A stretch of 64,000 nucleotides of DNA from Oscarella lobularis (taxonomy: Eukaryota; Porifera; Homoscleromorpha; Homosclerophorida; Oscarellidae), in the NCBI RefSeq assembly GCF_947507565.1, contig NC_089183.1:558001-622000 (forward strand), written 5' to 3'. The notes beneath the pieces were generated by a model. That model did not search any database, was not told the DNA's origin, and was given only the letters and a program-made list of their open reading frames with translations. Below, in pieces: positions 35,523-46,985 of the stretch (positions are counted from its first letter, which is position 1; every line of letters begins with the position of its first letter). The position numbers and the translations under genes are program-made.

Positions 35523-36801
35523 ATGAAGCGCGCAGGTACCAGGTAACGGTGTGACGCTTCCGGGAAGACCTTCCGGGTCAGCGCCCCATGTACGCTCCGA
35601 GTCGTACGCTAGTGACTTGAAACCGCAGCTGGCCTAAGGTTGTCCGAGAAAAACGTTCGAAACGAAGTTGCGCACTCTACAGTAACGCCACTAATGCCTA
35701 CGTCAGCACGTCGATACATCCGCGTCGACCTCACATATGAACGTCCTTCTTTAATTAATTAATTATATATGTGGGCTCTGAGTTGTGAAAATTTTGATGC
35801 TGGTGACTTTATCTTTCGTAGGTCTTACCTTTCTCTTTCTCGCTATTTCTCTTTTTCTTTTGATGTGCACGGTGCAACTTAAAGCCGCGAAACGAAGTCT
35901 ATCTACATGCACGCGTCGCGGCGATTTTCAATGTCTCGACGGACAGTGCATTTCTCGACGTCATCGTTGCGACGGAAAGGTCGACTGCGACGATGGCTCA
36001 GACGAACAAATCGATTGCAAACGAAGGAGAAAACGTTTCGGCTGCTTTTCCTTCCAATACCAATGCGCAAATGGACTGTGCATTTCACCGTGGCGCAAGT
36101 GCAACGGTAACAATGACTGCGGAGACTATTCTGACGAACGGGGGTGTCCGACGTCGGCACCGTGCTACTATTACCGCTTTCGGTGTGCAAATGGAGGATG
36201 CGTCTCGCGATCATACATATGCGACGGCAACAATGACTGCGGTGACTATTCCGACGAACGGTTGTGTCCGACAACGTCGGCACCGTATTGTTCATGGCCC
36301 CACTTTCAGTGCCATAATGGAGGATGTGTTCCGCAATCGTATGTGTGCGACGGCGAAAACGACTGCCGGGACAATTCTGACGAAGAAAATTGCCGTAAAG
36401 AACGATTTTGTAGATGTTTAGACTCTAAATTGAATCTATCTTTAGGGAACAAGAAGTTGTCGGTCGGGGCGACGATCGGTATAGCGTTCGTCGTCTTTCT
36501 CGCCGTTGTCGGCACGATGATTGCGCTGTACGTTCGAGCGAAAAAGCAGCGACGTCGGCAATTGCGCGTTACGATGACGACGACGTCGGGATCATCTCGA
36601 GTCGTCTTTGCGCCCTCGCACGCAGGGACCGTTCGAATGGGTCCACAGCCGTCTACTGCTGCTCCGCATGCAGGCGGTGAAAGCGCTTTGCCTGCGTATC
36701 AGGAAGTAATGGAAAGATCATCTGATGAACCTTCTGGCAGAGTAGAGAGGCCAAAGGAGCAGGCCACAGCGTTTGTGCAGCGGGAAGGGCACAACCTGTA
36801 G
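35523..36801 (+). CDS. Array receptor 4: four LDLa, TM, LPAY tail
   Basis: Exons 35523-35535, 35822-36394 and 36446-36801 give 942 bases, 313 residues, the shortest of the array. The signal peptide is [20 protein letters not shown], with an extra FL duplication. Four LDLa modules: [25 protein letters not shown] and CSWPHFQC types. Intron 2 is 51 bases ending TCTTTAG|GG. The membrane segment is slightly shorter (IGIAFVVFLAVVGTMIAL) because GIV is missing. The tail reads LPAYQEVMERSSDEPSG and then RVERPKEQATAF. LPAY still fits an L/PPxY motif. Confidence 0.87.
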
Positions 36802-37181
36802 CACGGAATGGCGTACGTGAGACGGAACTCTTCTTGATACGCTTAGATTATTGGCGTTGTAGAGCATGAAGTATTAATGGTTTTGATTAGAATCTGCTGG
36901 CTTGGCTAAAATTGCTTGGCTCCATAAAGAATCAGGAAATTGCTAATAATTTACTGAGATGCAATGGTTCTTTCGAAAGAAACAAGACGCCGGCACTGGT
37001 GCAGTGTCATCGAACGTCTCTAAAGGTTAGTACTAATTAACTCAAGGACGTACTTCTGCACTTCTAAATTTAGTGCTTGGGGTGGGTCGTGCGTTTTATG
37101 CGGCCGGATTTGAACCATCCGACTCTTTTGCTTCGTCTCGCCGTACCGTCTCGTTGCACCGCCTTGCTGTATAAACTGACC

Positions 37182-38635
37182 ATGAAGCGAGCAGGTACCA
37201 GGTAACGGTGTGACGCTTTTCCGGGAAGCTTCTTCCGGGTCAGCGCCCCGTGTACGCTCCGAGTCGTACGCTAATGACTTGAAACCTCGCACGCTGGCAG
37301 TTGGCCTAGGGTTGTCCGAGAAAAACGTTCGAAACGAAGTTGCGCACTCTGTAAATGACAGTATAACGCCACTAACGCCTACGTCAGCACGTCGATACAT
37401 CCGTCGACGTCACATATGAGCGTCTTTCTATAATTATTGCACAATGTGCTTAGACAGTATCATATATATGGGCTCTGAGTTGTGAAATTTTGAATCTGGC
37501 GACTCTATCTTTCGTAGGTCTTACCTTTCTCGCTATTTCTCTTTTTCTTTTGATGTGCACGGTGCAACTGAAGGCCGCGAAACGAAGTCTATCTACATGC
37601 ACGCGTCGCGGCGATTTTCAATGTCTCGACGGACAGTGCATTTCTCGACGTCATCGTTGCGACGGAAAGGTCGACTGCGACGATGGCTCAGACGAACAAA
37701 TCGATTGCAAACGAAGGAGAAAACGCTCCGGCTGCTATTCCTTCCAACGCTAATGCGCAAATGGACGGTGCATTCCATCATCGTACATATGCGACGGCGA
37801 CAACGATTGCGGCGACTATTCGGACGAAAGGTGGTGTCCGACAACGTCGGCACCGTGTCCGTATGACCGCTTTCAGTGTGCAAATGGAAGATGCGTCCGG
37901 CAATCATACGTATGCGACGGCGACGATGACTGCTGGGACTATTCCGACGAAAGGTCGTGTCGGACTACGTCGGCACCGTGCCCATATTACCGCTTTCAGT
38001 GTGCGAATGGAGGATGCGTCTCGCGATCATACATGTGCGACGGCGACAACAATTGCGGCGACTATTCGGACGAAAGGTCGTGTCCGACAACGTCAGCACC
38101 GTGTCCAAATTACCGTTTTCACTGCTATAATGGAAGATGCGTTCGGCAGTCGTTTGTGTGCGACGGCGACAACGACTGCTGGGACAATTCTGACGAACAA
38201 AATTGCCGTAAAGAACGATTGTGTAGATGTTTAGACTCTAAAATCAAATCTATCTTAGGTCACAAGGAGTTGTCGGTCGGGGCGACGATCGGTATAGCGT
38301 TCGCTGTCGGAATCGTCGTCTTTCTCGTCGTTGTCGGCACGATGATTGCGCTGTACGTTCGAGCGAAAAAGCAGCAACGTCGGCAATTGCGCGTTACGAT
38401 GACGACGACGTCGGGATCATCTCGAGTCGTCTTTGCGCCCTCGCACGCAGGGACCGTTCAAATGGGTCCACAGGGAAGACAGCCGTCTACTGCTGCTCCG
38501 CATGCAGGCGGTGAAAGCGCTTTGCCTACGTATCAGGAAGTAATGGAAAGACCGTCTGGTGAACCTTCTGGCAAAGTAGAGAGCTCAGAGGAGCCGGCCA
38601 CAGCATTTGTGCAGCGGGAAGGGCACAATCTGTAG
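37182..38635 (+). pseudogene. Array receptor 5: five LDLa, TM, LPTY tail, with one premature stop
   Basis: Exons 37182-37194, 37518-38207 and 38259-38635 sum to 1080 bases and keep the frame from end to end, but one codon in the second LDLa is TAA (37751-37753) where the sister at 39.6 kb has CAA. Everything else is well kept: [16 protein letters not shown] start, Cys pattern, TM, LPTYQEVMERPSG tail and 51-base intron 2. A single stop with no other damage suggests a very recent loss, an allele that is intact in other individuals, or a base error. As read, only the signal peptide and the first LDLa would be made. Confidence 0.8.
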
Positions 38636-39031
38636 CACTGAATGGCATACGTGAGACGGAACTCTTCTTGATATGCTTAGATTATTGGCGTTGTAGAGCA
38701 TGAAGTAATAGTAGATGATTTTGATTAGAATCTGCTGGCTTAGCTTAAATTGCTTGGCTCAATAAAGAATCAGGAAGTTGCTAATAATTTACTGAGATGC
38801 AATGGTTCTTTCGAAAGAAACATGACGCCGGCACTGGTCATCGATCGTCTCTAAAGGTTAATATTAATTATCTCAAGGACGTGCTTCTGCACTTCTAAAT
38901 TTAGTGCTTGGGGTGGGTCAATTTATGGGCGATTTAGCGTGCGTTTTATGCGGCCGGATTTGAACAATCTGACTCTTTTGCTTCGTCTCGCAGTACCGTC
39001 TCGTTGCGTCGCCTTGCTGTATAAACTGACC

Positions 39032-40744
39032 ATGAAGCGAGCAGGTACTAGGTAACGGTGTGACGCTTCGGGAAGACCTTCTTCCGGGTCCGAGTCAGCG
39101 CCCCGTGTACGCTCCGAGTCGTACGCTAATGACTTGAAACCTCGCACGCTGGCAGCTGGCCTAGGGTTGTCCGAGAAAAACGTTCGAAACGAAGTTGCGC
39201 ACTCTGTAAATTACAGTAACGCCACTAACGCCTACGTCAGCCACGTCGATACATCCGTCGACGGCCACATGTGATAATTATTGCACAGGATGCTTAGACA
39301 GTTATCATATATACGTATATGTGGGCTCTGAGTTGTGAAAATTTTGAATCTGGTGACTTTATCTTTCGTAGGTCTTACCTTTCTCGCTATTTCTCTTTTT
39401 CTTTTGATGTGCGCGGTGCAACTTAAGGCCGCGAAACGAAGTCTATCTACATGCACGCGTCGCGGCAATTTTCAATGTCTCGACGGACAGTGTATTTCTC
39501 GACGTCATCGTTGCGACGGAAAGGTCGACTGCGACGATGGCTCAGACGAACAAATCGATTGCAAACGAAGGAGAAAACGCTCCGGCTGCTATTCCTTCCA
39601 ACGCCAATGCGCAAATGGACGGTGCATTCTATCATCGTACATATGCGACGGCGACAACGATTGCGGCGACTATTCGGACGAAAGGTCGTGTCCGACGTCG
39701 GCACCGTGTCCGTATGACCGCTTTCAGTGTGCAAATGGAAGATGCGTCCGGCAATCATACGTATGCGACGGCGACAATGACTGCTGGGACTTTTCTGACG
39801 AACGGGGGTGTCCGACGTCGGCACCGTGCCCATTTTACCGCTTTCAGTGTGCAAATGGGAGATGCGTCTCGCGATCATATATATGCGACGGCGACAACGA
39901 TTGCGGTGACTATTCCGACGAAAGGTCGTGTCCGACAACGTCAGCACCGACAACGTCGGCACCGACAACGTCGGCACCGTGCCCATATTACCGCTTTCAG
40001 TGTGTGAATGGAGGATGCGTCTCGCGATCATACGTATGCAACGGCAACAATGACTGCGGTGACTATTCCGACGAAAGGTCGTGTCCGACAACGTCGGCAC
40101 AGTGTCCAAATTACCGTTTTCACTGCCATAATGGAGGATGCGTCTCGCGATCGTACGTATGCGACGGCGACAATGACTGCGGTGACTATTCCGACGAATG
40201 GTCGTGTCCGACAACGTCGCCAGTGTATTGTTCATGGCACTACTTTCGATGCCATAATGGAGGATGTGTTCCGCAATCGTATGTGTGCAACGGCGACAAC
40301 GACTGCTGGGACAATTCTGACGAACAAAATTGCCGTAAAGAAGACTCTAAAATCAAATCTATCTTAGGTCACAAGGAGTTGTCGGTCGGGGCGACGATCG
40401 GTATAGCGTTCGCTGTCGGAATCGTCGTCTTTCTCGTCGTTGTCGGCACGATGATTGCGCTGTACGTTCGAGCGAAAAAGCAGCGACGTCGGCAATTGCG
40501 CGTTACGACGACGACGACGTCGGGATCATCTCGAGTCGTCTTTGCGCCCTCGCACGCAGGGACCGTTCGAATGGGTCCACAGGGAAGACAGCCGTCTACT
40601 GCTGCTCCGCATGCAGGCGGTGAAAGCGCTTTGCCTACGTATCAGGAAGTAATGGAAAGACCGTCTGGTGAACCTTCTGGCAATGTAGAGAGCTCAGAGG
40701 AGCCGGCCACAGCATTTGTGCAGCGGGAAGGGCACAATCTGTAG
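39032..40744 (+). CDS. Array receptor 6: seven LDLa, TM, LPTY tail
   Basis: Exons 39032-39044, 39372-40334 and 40368-40744 give 1353 bases, 450 residues. Seven LDLa modules; between modules 4 and 5 the linker has a 15-base unit three times (PTTSA x3). Modules 4-6 are nearly the same sequence (CP.YRF.C..NGGCVSRSYVCDG). The homologue of intron 2 is only 33 bases (GTAAAG..ATCTTAG), below the usual limit for splicing, in frame and without stop, so it may well be translated (then 461 residues). Membrane segment, RAKKQRRRQLR and LPTYQEVMERPSG as in sisters. Confidence 0.85.
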
Positions 40745-41134
40745 CACTGAATGGCATACGTGAAATGGAACTCTTCTTGATATGCTTAGATTATTGGCGT
40801 TGTAGAGCATGAAGTAATAGTAGATGATTTTGATTAGAATCTGCTGGCTTAGCTTAAATTGCTTGGCTCAATAAAGAATCAGGAAGTTGCTAATAATTTA
40901 CTGAGATGCAATGGTTCTTTCGAAAGAAACAAGACGCCTGCATTGGTAGAAATTTCAAAAGTGTCATCGATCTTTTTTGGAGAAATAATCTTACGTCGAA
41001 CGAAACTGCATCGTCTCTAAAGGTCAACTCAAGGGCGATTAATTAGCGTGCGTTTTATGCGGCCGGACCATCGGACTCTTTTGTTTCGTCTCGCCGTACC
41101 GTCTCGTTGCGTCGCCTTGCTGTATAAACTAACC

Positions 41135-42565
41135 ATGAAGCGCGCAGGTACCAGCTAGGTAACGGCGTGACGCTTTCGCCGGCGTGAAGACTTTCTTCCG
41201 GGTCAGCGCCCCGTGTACGCTCCGAGTCGTACGCTAATGACTTGAAACCTCGCACGCTGGCAGTTGGCCCGAGAAAACGTTCGAAATTAGCGAAGTTGCG
41301 CACCCTACGTCAGCACGTCGATATGTACATCCGTCGACGTCACATATGAGCGTCTTTCTATAATTATTGCACAGTGTGCTTAGACAGTTATCATATATAT
41401 ATGGGCTCTGAGTTGTGAAATTTTGAATCTGGTGACTTTATCTTTCGTAGGTCTTACCTTTCTCGCTATTTCTCTTTTTCTTTTGATGTGCACGGTGCAA
41501 CTTAAGGCCGCGAAACGAAGTCTATCTACATGCACGCGTCGCGGCGATTTTCAATGTCTCGACGGACAGTGCATTTCTCGACGTCATCGTTGCGACGGAA
41601 AGGTCGACTGCGACGATGGCTCAGACGAACAAATCGATTGCAAACGAAGGAGAAAACGCTCCAGCTGCTTTTCCTTCCAATACCAATGCGCAAATGGACA
41701 TTGCATTTCATCATGGCGCAAGTGCGACGGTAACAATGACTGCGGAGACTATTCTGACGAATGGCGGTGTCCGACAACGTCGGCACCGTGCCCATTTTAC
41801 CGCTTTCAGTGTGTGAATGGGAGATGCGTCTCGCGATCATATATATGCGACGGCGACAATGACTGCGGGGACTTTTCTGACGAACGGGGGTGTCCGACGT
41901 CGGCACCGTGCCCATATTACCGCTTTCAGTGTGTGAATGGGAGATGCGTCTCGCGATCATATATATGCGACGGCGACAATGACTGCGGTGACTATTCCGA
42001 CGAATGGTCGTGTCCGACAACGTCGGCGCCGTATTGTTCATGGTACCACTTTCAGTGTCATAATGGACGATGTGTTCCGCAATCGTATGTGTGCAACGGC
42101 AACAACGACTGCTGGGACAATTCTGACGAACAAAATTGCCGTAAAGAACGATTGTGTAGATGTTTAGACTCTAAATCGAATCTATCTTTAGGGAACAAGG
42201 AATTGTCGGTCGGGACGACGATCGGTATAGCGTTCGCTGTCGGAATCGTCGTCTTTCTCGTCGTTGTCGGCACAATGATTGCGCTGTACGTTCGAGCAAA
42301 ACAGCAGAGACATATGCGCGTTGCGATGACGACGACGACGTCGGGATCATCTCTAGTCGCCGTTTTTCCCTCGCACCCAAGTAATCCCGTTCAAATGGGT
42401 TCACATGGAAGGCAGCCGTCTACTGCTCCGCATGCAGGCGTTAGAAACGCCTGGCCTACCTATGAGGAAGTAATGGAAAGGTCATCTGGTGAACCTTCTG
42501 GCAGAGTAGAGAGCTCAGAGGAGCAGGCCACAGCATTTGTGCAGCGGGAAGGACACAATCTGTAG
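41135..42565 (+). CDS. Array receptor 7: five LDLa, TM, WPTY tail
   Basis: Exons 41135-41147, 41451-42140 and 42192-42565 give 1077 bases, 358 residues. The start is [18 protein letters not shown]. Five LDLa modules; modules 3 and 4 are almost identical (CP.YRFQCVNGRCVSRSYICD), a sign of recent module duplication. Intron 2 is 51 bases ending TCTTTAG|GG. The tail is the most diverged of the array: RAKQQRHMRVAMTTTT, then SHPSNPVQMGSHGRQPSTA, and NAWPTYEEVMERSSG, where W replaces the L or P of the WW-binding motif. It is the last gene of the array. Confidence 0.87.
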
Positions 42566-43001
42566 CACTGAATGGCGCACGTGAGACGGAACTCTTCTTG
42601 ATATTGCTTAGATTATTGGCGTTGTAGAGCATGAAGCATTGTAGAATGAAATTACGGATGTCGACGTCATGTACGTAACACGCTGTATTAGAATTGGCAC
42701 AGCCTTTTTGGATGAACAACACTGTGATTAGCTGCTCTTCAAGCGTCCTACCTATGAAGAAGTAAACAAAACTGTTACTGATATCCTTAGACTTAGACTA
42801 TTGGCGCTGTAGAGCATTGTAGAGAGGCGCTTAGCTAAAATTGATTCAAAAAATACTTATTCATCAACACGGAAGCTAAGGCTCTTTTAGAAGAAACAAT
42901 CGACCGCAGCGCGTCGATCATCCAATCACGTGCTCTGCGCGGCGAAGTGAGAACAGTGTCCTCAGCCCTCCTCACAACGCGATTTCTTATTGGATTTTGC
43001 G
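42566..43001. other. End of array and start of the duplicated block
   Basis: Bases 42566-42640 are the array-type 3' UTR. From about 42799 (TTGGCGCTGTAGAGCATTGTAGAG) the sequence is repeated at about 46767, the left edge of a segmental duplication carrying the next receptor. The stretch just before the ATG at 43002 (CAATCACGTGCTCTGCGCGG to TTATTGGATTTTGCG) is kept in both copies and is the likely promoter; it contains CACGTG, a possible E-box, in this copy. Confidence 0.5.
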
Positions 43002-45425
43002 ATGGCTCCAACTCTATGGCAATATTATGCAGGTTTGTGTGACCCAACCAGGAGCCATCACAACAAATCCGCCGCTTTCGATTCGTGCTCGATCAGCCAG
43101 CCCTCAAATTGGTCCCTTATGCTGAATTGCCGGTTGGGCGTACATGGTCGAAGAATGAAAAGCCAAGAGAAAGGCTGCATGTCTATAACGTACATAACGT
43201 TGATTTGAAACCGAAAGTATCTGCCCCTCCCAGCCCGCTTCGTAAACAATGACTAATGAAAGGAATTCGAAACCAAAAAGAAGCTCTTGTTCTATTGAAC
43301 AGAATTTTAGCCCTTTCTTTTGTTTAGTTTCGGCTCTTTTGGTCATCAACGTTCACCTCCCGTCAACTCAAGCCAAAAGGAATCGAGCCATCAGCGCGCG
43401 ATCGGTGTGCGAGTTTCCTTGCCCAGGAAGCGAAAAATGCATACCCGAGAGCTGGATATGTGACGGAGACTACGACTGCAGCGACAAGTCGGACGAGAAG
43501 GACTGCCCGTCGACCCCACCGCCGCGGCCCACAACTCGTCCACCGTACGCCAGTTGCTCGGCGAGCGACGATTTTCGGTGCCAAAATGGTCAATGCATTC
43601 GCCGTGCCAACGTCTGCAACTACGCGCGCGACTGCAGCGACAACTCGGACGAGCAGAACTGCGAGTCGCATTCTAGCTGCACCTATAGCCAATTTCGATG
43701 CGACTACGGAAAGTGCATATCATCAAATTGGCGCTGTGACAACGACGACGACTGCGGAGATAATTCAGATGAACGAAACTGCCCGTCTTCTCCTAGCTGG
43801 TCGCCCTGCAACTACAATCAGTTTCGGTGCAACAACGGAAAGTGCATATCTTCAGGTTGGCACTGCAACAGCTACGACGACTGCGGCGATTATTCAGATG
43901 AACGATATTGCCCAACGCCAAAGCCAACGCCTTACGGCTGGTCGTACTGCAGCTACGATCAGTTTCGGTGCAACAACGGACAGTGCATATCATCAAATTG
44001 GCGCTGTGACAACGACGACGACTGCGGCGATTATTCAGATGAACGATATTGCCCAGAAACATCTAGCTGGTTTTACTGCAGCTACTATCAGTTTCGCTGC
44101 AACGACGGACGCTGTATTCCTCAAAGCTACCGCTGCGACGGCGACAACGACTGCGACGGCGACGAAGACAATTGCGGTAGGACTACACAAACGCGCATGG
44201 TATACCGTACGTTACTTGGGCTACAGTCGAACCTATGGACATAGTCTGCTTTTCGTTGATCCTGACCAAAAGGGTCTAATTCTAATATTGGGGAGTATAA
44301 GCCACCTCCGAATCGAAGCAAGCGTCAGAGGAATACCTAAATGCATTCAAGTCTAATTCCTTTCTTCTGTTCTTAGGGTTGACGGGAGGAAAACTGGCTA
44401 TGGTGACCGTATCTTGCTCGATTTTCGGAATTGTTCTCCTCGTCGTAATTTCGGTCGCGTGTTGCGTTCGAAGGAGTAACGGCTATCCTTCCACATCGAC
44501 GACACAAAACGAACAAGTTTATCGATACAGCCAGTTGATGTATACTACACCCGTAGGAGAAGGAATGAATCAGTATTCTACACCCGTAGCACAAGAAATG
44601 AATCCGCCAGCGTATACTGCTCAACTGGCTTGGCCACAGCCGTCACTACAACAGGAGCGTCAGCAGTCGCCGCCGCCGCCGCCGCCGTCACTAGACTCAC
44701 TACAACAGGAGCGTCAGCCGCCGCCGCCGCCGCCACTACAACGGGAGCGTCAGCAGTCGCCGTCGCCGTCACTACAAGAGGGGCGTCAGCAGTCGCCGTC
44801 GCCGCCTTCCGCTCAAGGTTCCGAGTGGAAAGAGACTCAGGAAATAGAATGCCCTCACGCTGAGGCAGAGTCAGGGGACAGTGCAAGTGATACGGCTCGC
44901 TTATTGGAGTCGAAGTAGCTAAAGGCGAAACAGCTTCTCGTTTCGCTTTGTCCAATTTGTTCGAGTGCCGTCGATCTTGTATGCTAAATACACTGGTCAT
45001 TTCTGAATAGGAGGGCGGAGTATGGCCGAGAGGTTGGTGCTGTGGACGTTGGCGAATGGAATGCGAGCATTTACTACGGTACCGTTGCTCGATTCTTTTC
45101 GTAGGAGCCCTTCATCTGTTTATCTCTTCTTTCCCGCTGCAATAACACTTACCTGCGGTGATTCGATCTAAAGATGACTAGTTTAGCGGAAGATCCGCGA
45201 AAGGGGCCCCTATTCAACGATAATCTCGCGAACGTGAGATTTGACAAAGGAATCGCCGTCGCTGTCCTCAGTTGACGCGGAGACGATCGCTACGAGTGCT
45301 TCGGGAGCGAAAACTGTCGACACGTGACGCGTAAATACGTTTCCCGGAGCAACACCCCGGACGCCCTTCGTTGCTAAGGGAGCTAGTTCTGCAAACGATG
45401 TCGTTGGCCACTCTAAATCAACTTC
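42799..45425. repeat. Segmental duplication, copy 1
   Basis: Matches about 46767-49212 in the same orientation, covering a complete LDLa receptor gene and, at 45170-45425, the promoter and first 29 coding bases of the RGS22-like gene. Copy 1 diverges from copy 2 directly after ATCAACTTCA. Differences are single bases plus small indels (LDLa number, proline tail length). Confidence 0.85.
43002..44918 (+). CDS. Six-LDLa receptor, second subfamily, PPAY and proline-rich tail
   Basis: Exons 43002-43032, 43328-44176 and 44377-44918 give 1422 bases, 473 residues. Exon 1 encodes [10 protein letters not shown], and the phase-1 junction (GCAG|GTTTGT to TGTTTAG|TT) makes [16 protein letters not shown], a good signal peptide. 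Six LDLa modules begin with [11 protein letters not shown]. Intron 2 (200 bases) has the donor TGCG|GTAGGA at the same place and phase as in the kinase gene, directly after the last LDLa Cys. Exon 3 encodes [22 protein letters not shown], then [20 protein letters not shown] (PPxY) and a repeated [15 protein letters not shown] tail that may bind SH3 or WW domains, ending ARLLESK. Its twin lies at 46986-48715. Confidence 0.88.
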
Positions 45426-45889
45426 ATGCTGCTCACAATCTCTCTCTTACCTACCACACTGCGGTGAAGAAATAGAAACGCCACCGTCAAAATCTTGGAA
45501 GAGGGTTCAGAAGAGCATGAGTATCAGCAGAACAAATCAAGACTTTTCTTGCTGCTTTGCAAGTGTTTGAGCCACGCCCTTGAGGTTAGAAAAATACAGA
45601 ATTAGAGAGTAGAACCTGCGGCAATGCGCAAAAGACGTTGCTCAGCCAGGAGTCCTCGTTGAGAAGTACGTGTTTCGTGCGACAAGAGTTCAGAACTTCA
45701 GTTGCCCACTCGAGCGCTAAGGAATAAGCGATGAATTGCGTGTGTGAGGCAGAACATAGGAACTGAAAGAACATCTAAGATTTCCCATTGATACAATTGT
45801 GTACGAGGTTGATATCTTTCACTTCGGACTGGTTGATTGTGCAAAGCCAGACAAAGGAAGGATATCGTTCTCTGCGCCATCTAAAGAAA
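44919..45889. other. Spacer with an orphan copy of the RGS22-like promoter
   Basis: Bases 44919-45110 are the 3' UTR and downstream part of the duplicated block. Bases 45170-45425 match 48964-49212, the sequence before and just inside the RGS22-like coding start; ATGTCGTTGGCCACTC occurs at 45398 but the match ends after 29 coding bases, so this copy drives nothing recognisable. A minus-strand frame at 45774-45586 (..FIAYSLALEWATEVLNSCR..) has protein-like composition and may be an exon of an unidentified gene. Confidence 0.5.
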
Positions 45890-46517
45890 ATGAGACAATT
45901 TTACGCAAAGGCTATTTTATTCTTGCTTTTCTACGTTTCTGGATGCCCGAGAAAGTTACGCTCCGCGAGTGCCGCACTTGGGTTGGCTGCAATTGCGCAA
46001 GGCGACACGGCCAATCCGCTGTGGACAGCGCGTCAATACTAAGCCACTTAGTACTAAGCCACCGCTCATCAACACGGAGCCATCTTACAGCTGTTCAACT
46101 CATTGCAATGATGTCATAAACATGTTACTAGTAGTTGCTTTGAACCTGATACCGCTTCCACGCACAGTTACAGAAATGATTGACGAAATTCTTGGCTGTA
46201 AGGCTGGACAATCTGGCTGCATTGAAGTGATCAAGTTTGGTGTCACGGCTGTCACAGCAGTGCGTCTTTTTTCACAAAGTGGACCATTGGTTTTACAAGG
46301 AATTGCACAAATAGCAAAAATGGTTTTTTTTTCAGCATCTGACGACAATCCGAGCGTCGTCAAAGCTGTTTTTGAGAAAATAGGAAATTTTGTAGGTTCA
46401 GTGTTTGCTAAAATCTTTGATGCGCTGAAATCTGATCATCACAATTCAACGGTAGTGGTGGAGGAGATAGCAAAGATAACTACTGTTCACCAATGCCACT
46501 CTTGGAAATGCGATTGA
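45890..46517 (+). CDS. Possible small secreted protein, unknown family
   Basis: ATG at 45890 opens a frame with a good signal peptide (MRQFYAKAILFLLFYVSGC). In another frame, 46131-46517 reads ALNLIPLPRTVTEMIDEIL, GCKAGQSGCIEVIKFGVTA, then MVFFSASDDNPSVVKAVFEK and IGNFVGSVFAKIFDALKSD, ending at a stop at 46517. This part is rich in amphipathic helix and has paired Cys. An intron of 100-200 bases would have to join them (candidate acceptor TTACTAGTAG near 46134); I could not prove the junction. The gene lies in the unique segment between the two duplicated blocks. Family and function are unknown. Confidence 0.35.
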
Positions 46518-46985
46518 AGTAACACTTCGGTGTGTGCTGTAGTACTCTGTGCATGTGCATGTCAAGAGTTTTCAGTGAAGTCTTTCTGAAGTTTTCGTGT
46601 GTCTGCGTGTCTGTGTCCTTGTGTTGTCAATTTTCTGTCTGTGTTAGGTGGGTCACTCAGCAGATAGGTCTGCTAATAAAGCCGATTGTGCGAAATTCCA
46701 ATGCAGGTAGATGTGGTACTGACTTCAGCGACAATAAAAATCACCAAGCCGAAACTTGAATTTAAACTATTGGCGCGCTGTAGAGCATGGCCATGGTGTA
46801 TTGTAGAGAGGCGCTTAGCTAAGATTAATTCAAAAAATACTTATTCATCAACACGGAAGCTAAGGCTCTTTTAGAAGAAACAATCGACCGCAGCGCGTCG
46901 ATCATCCAATCACGTGTTCTTCGCGGCGAAGTGAGAACAGTGTCCTCAGTCCTCCTCACAACGCGATTTCTTATTGGATTTTGCG
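46518..46985. other. Spacer; start of duplication copy 2
   Basis: Bases 46518-46760 are probably the 3' UTR of the preceding small gene (AATAAAG at 46675). From about 46767 the sequence is copy 2 of the segmental duplication, with the conserved leader up to the ATG at 46986. Confidence 0.45.

Noticed and set aside
9657-42565. CRISPR-like or bacterial repeat array
   Set aside because: The repeats are long coding and leader units of animal genes with introns; nothing has short direct repeats with unique spacers.
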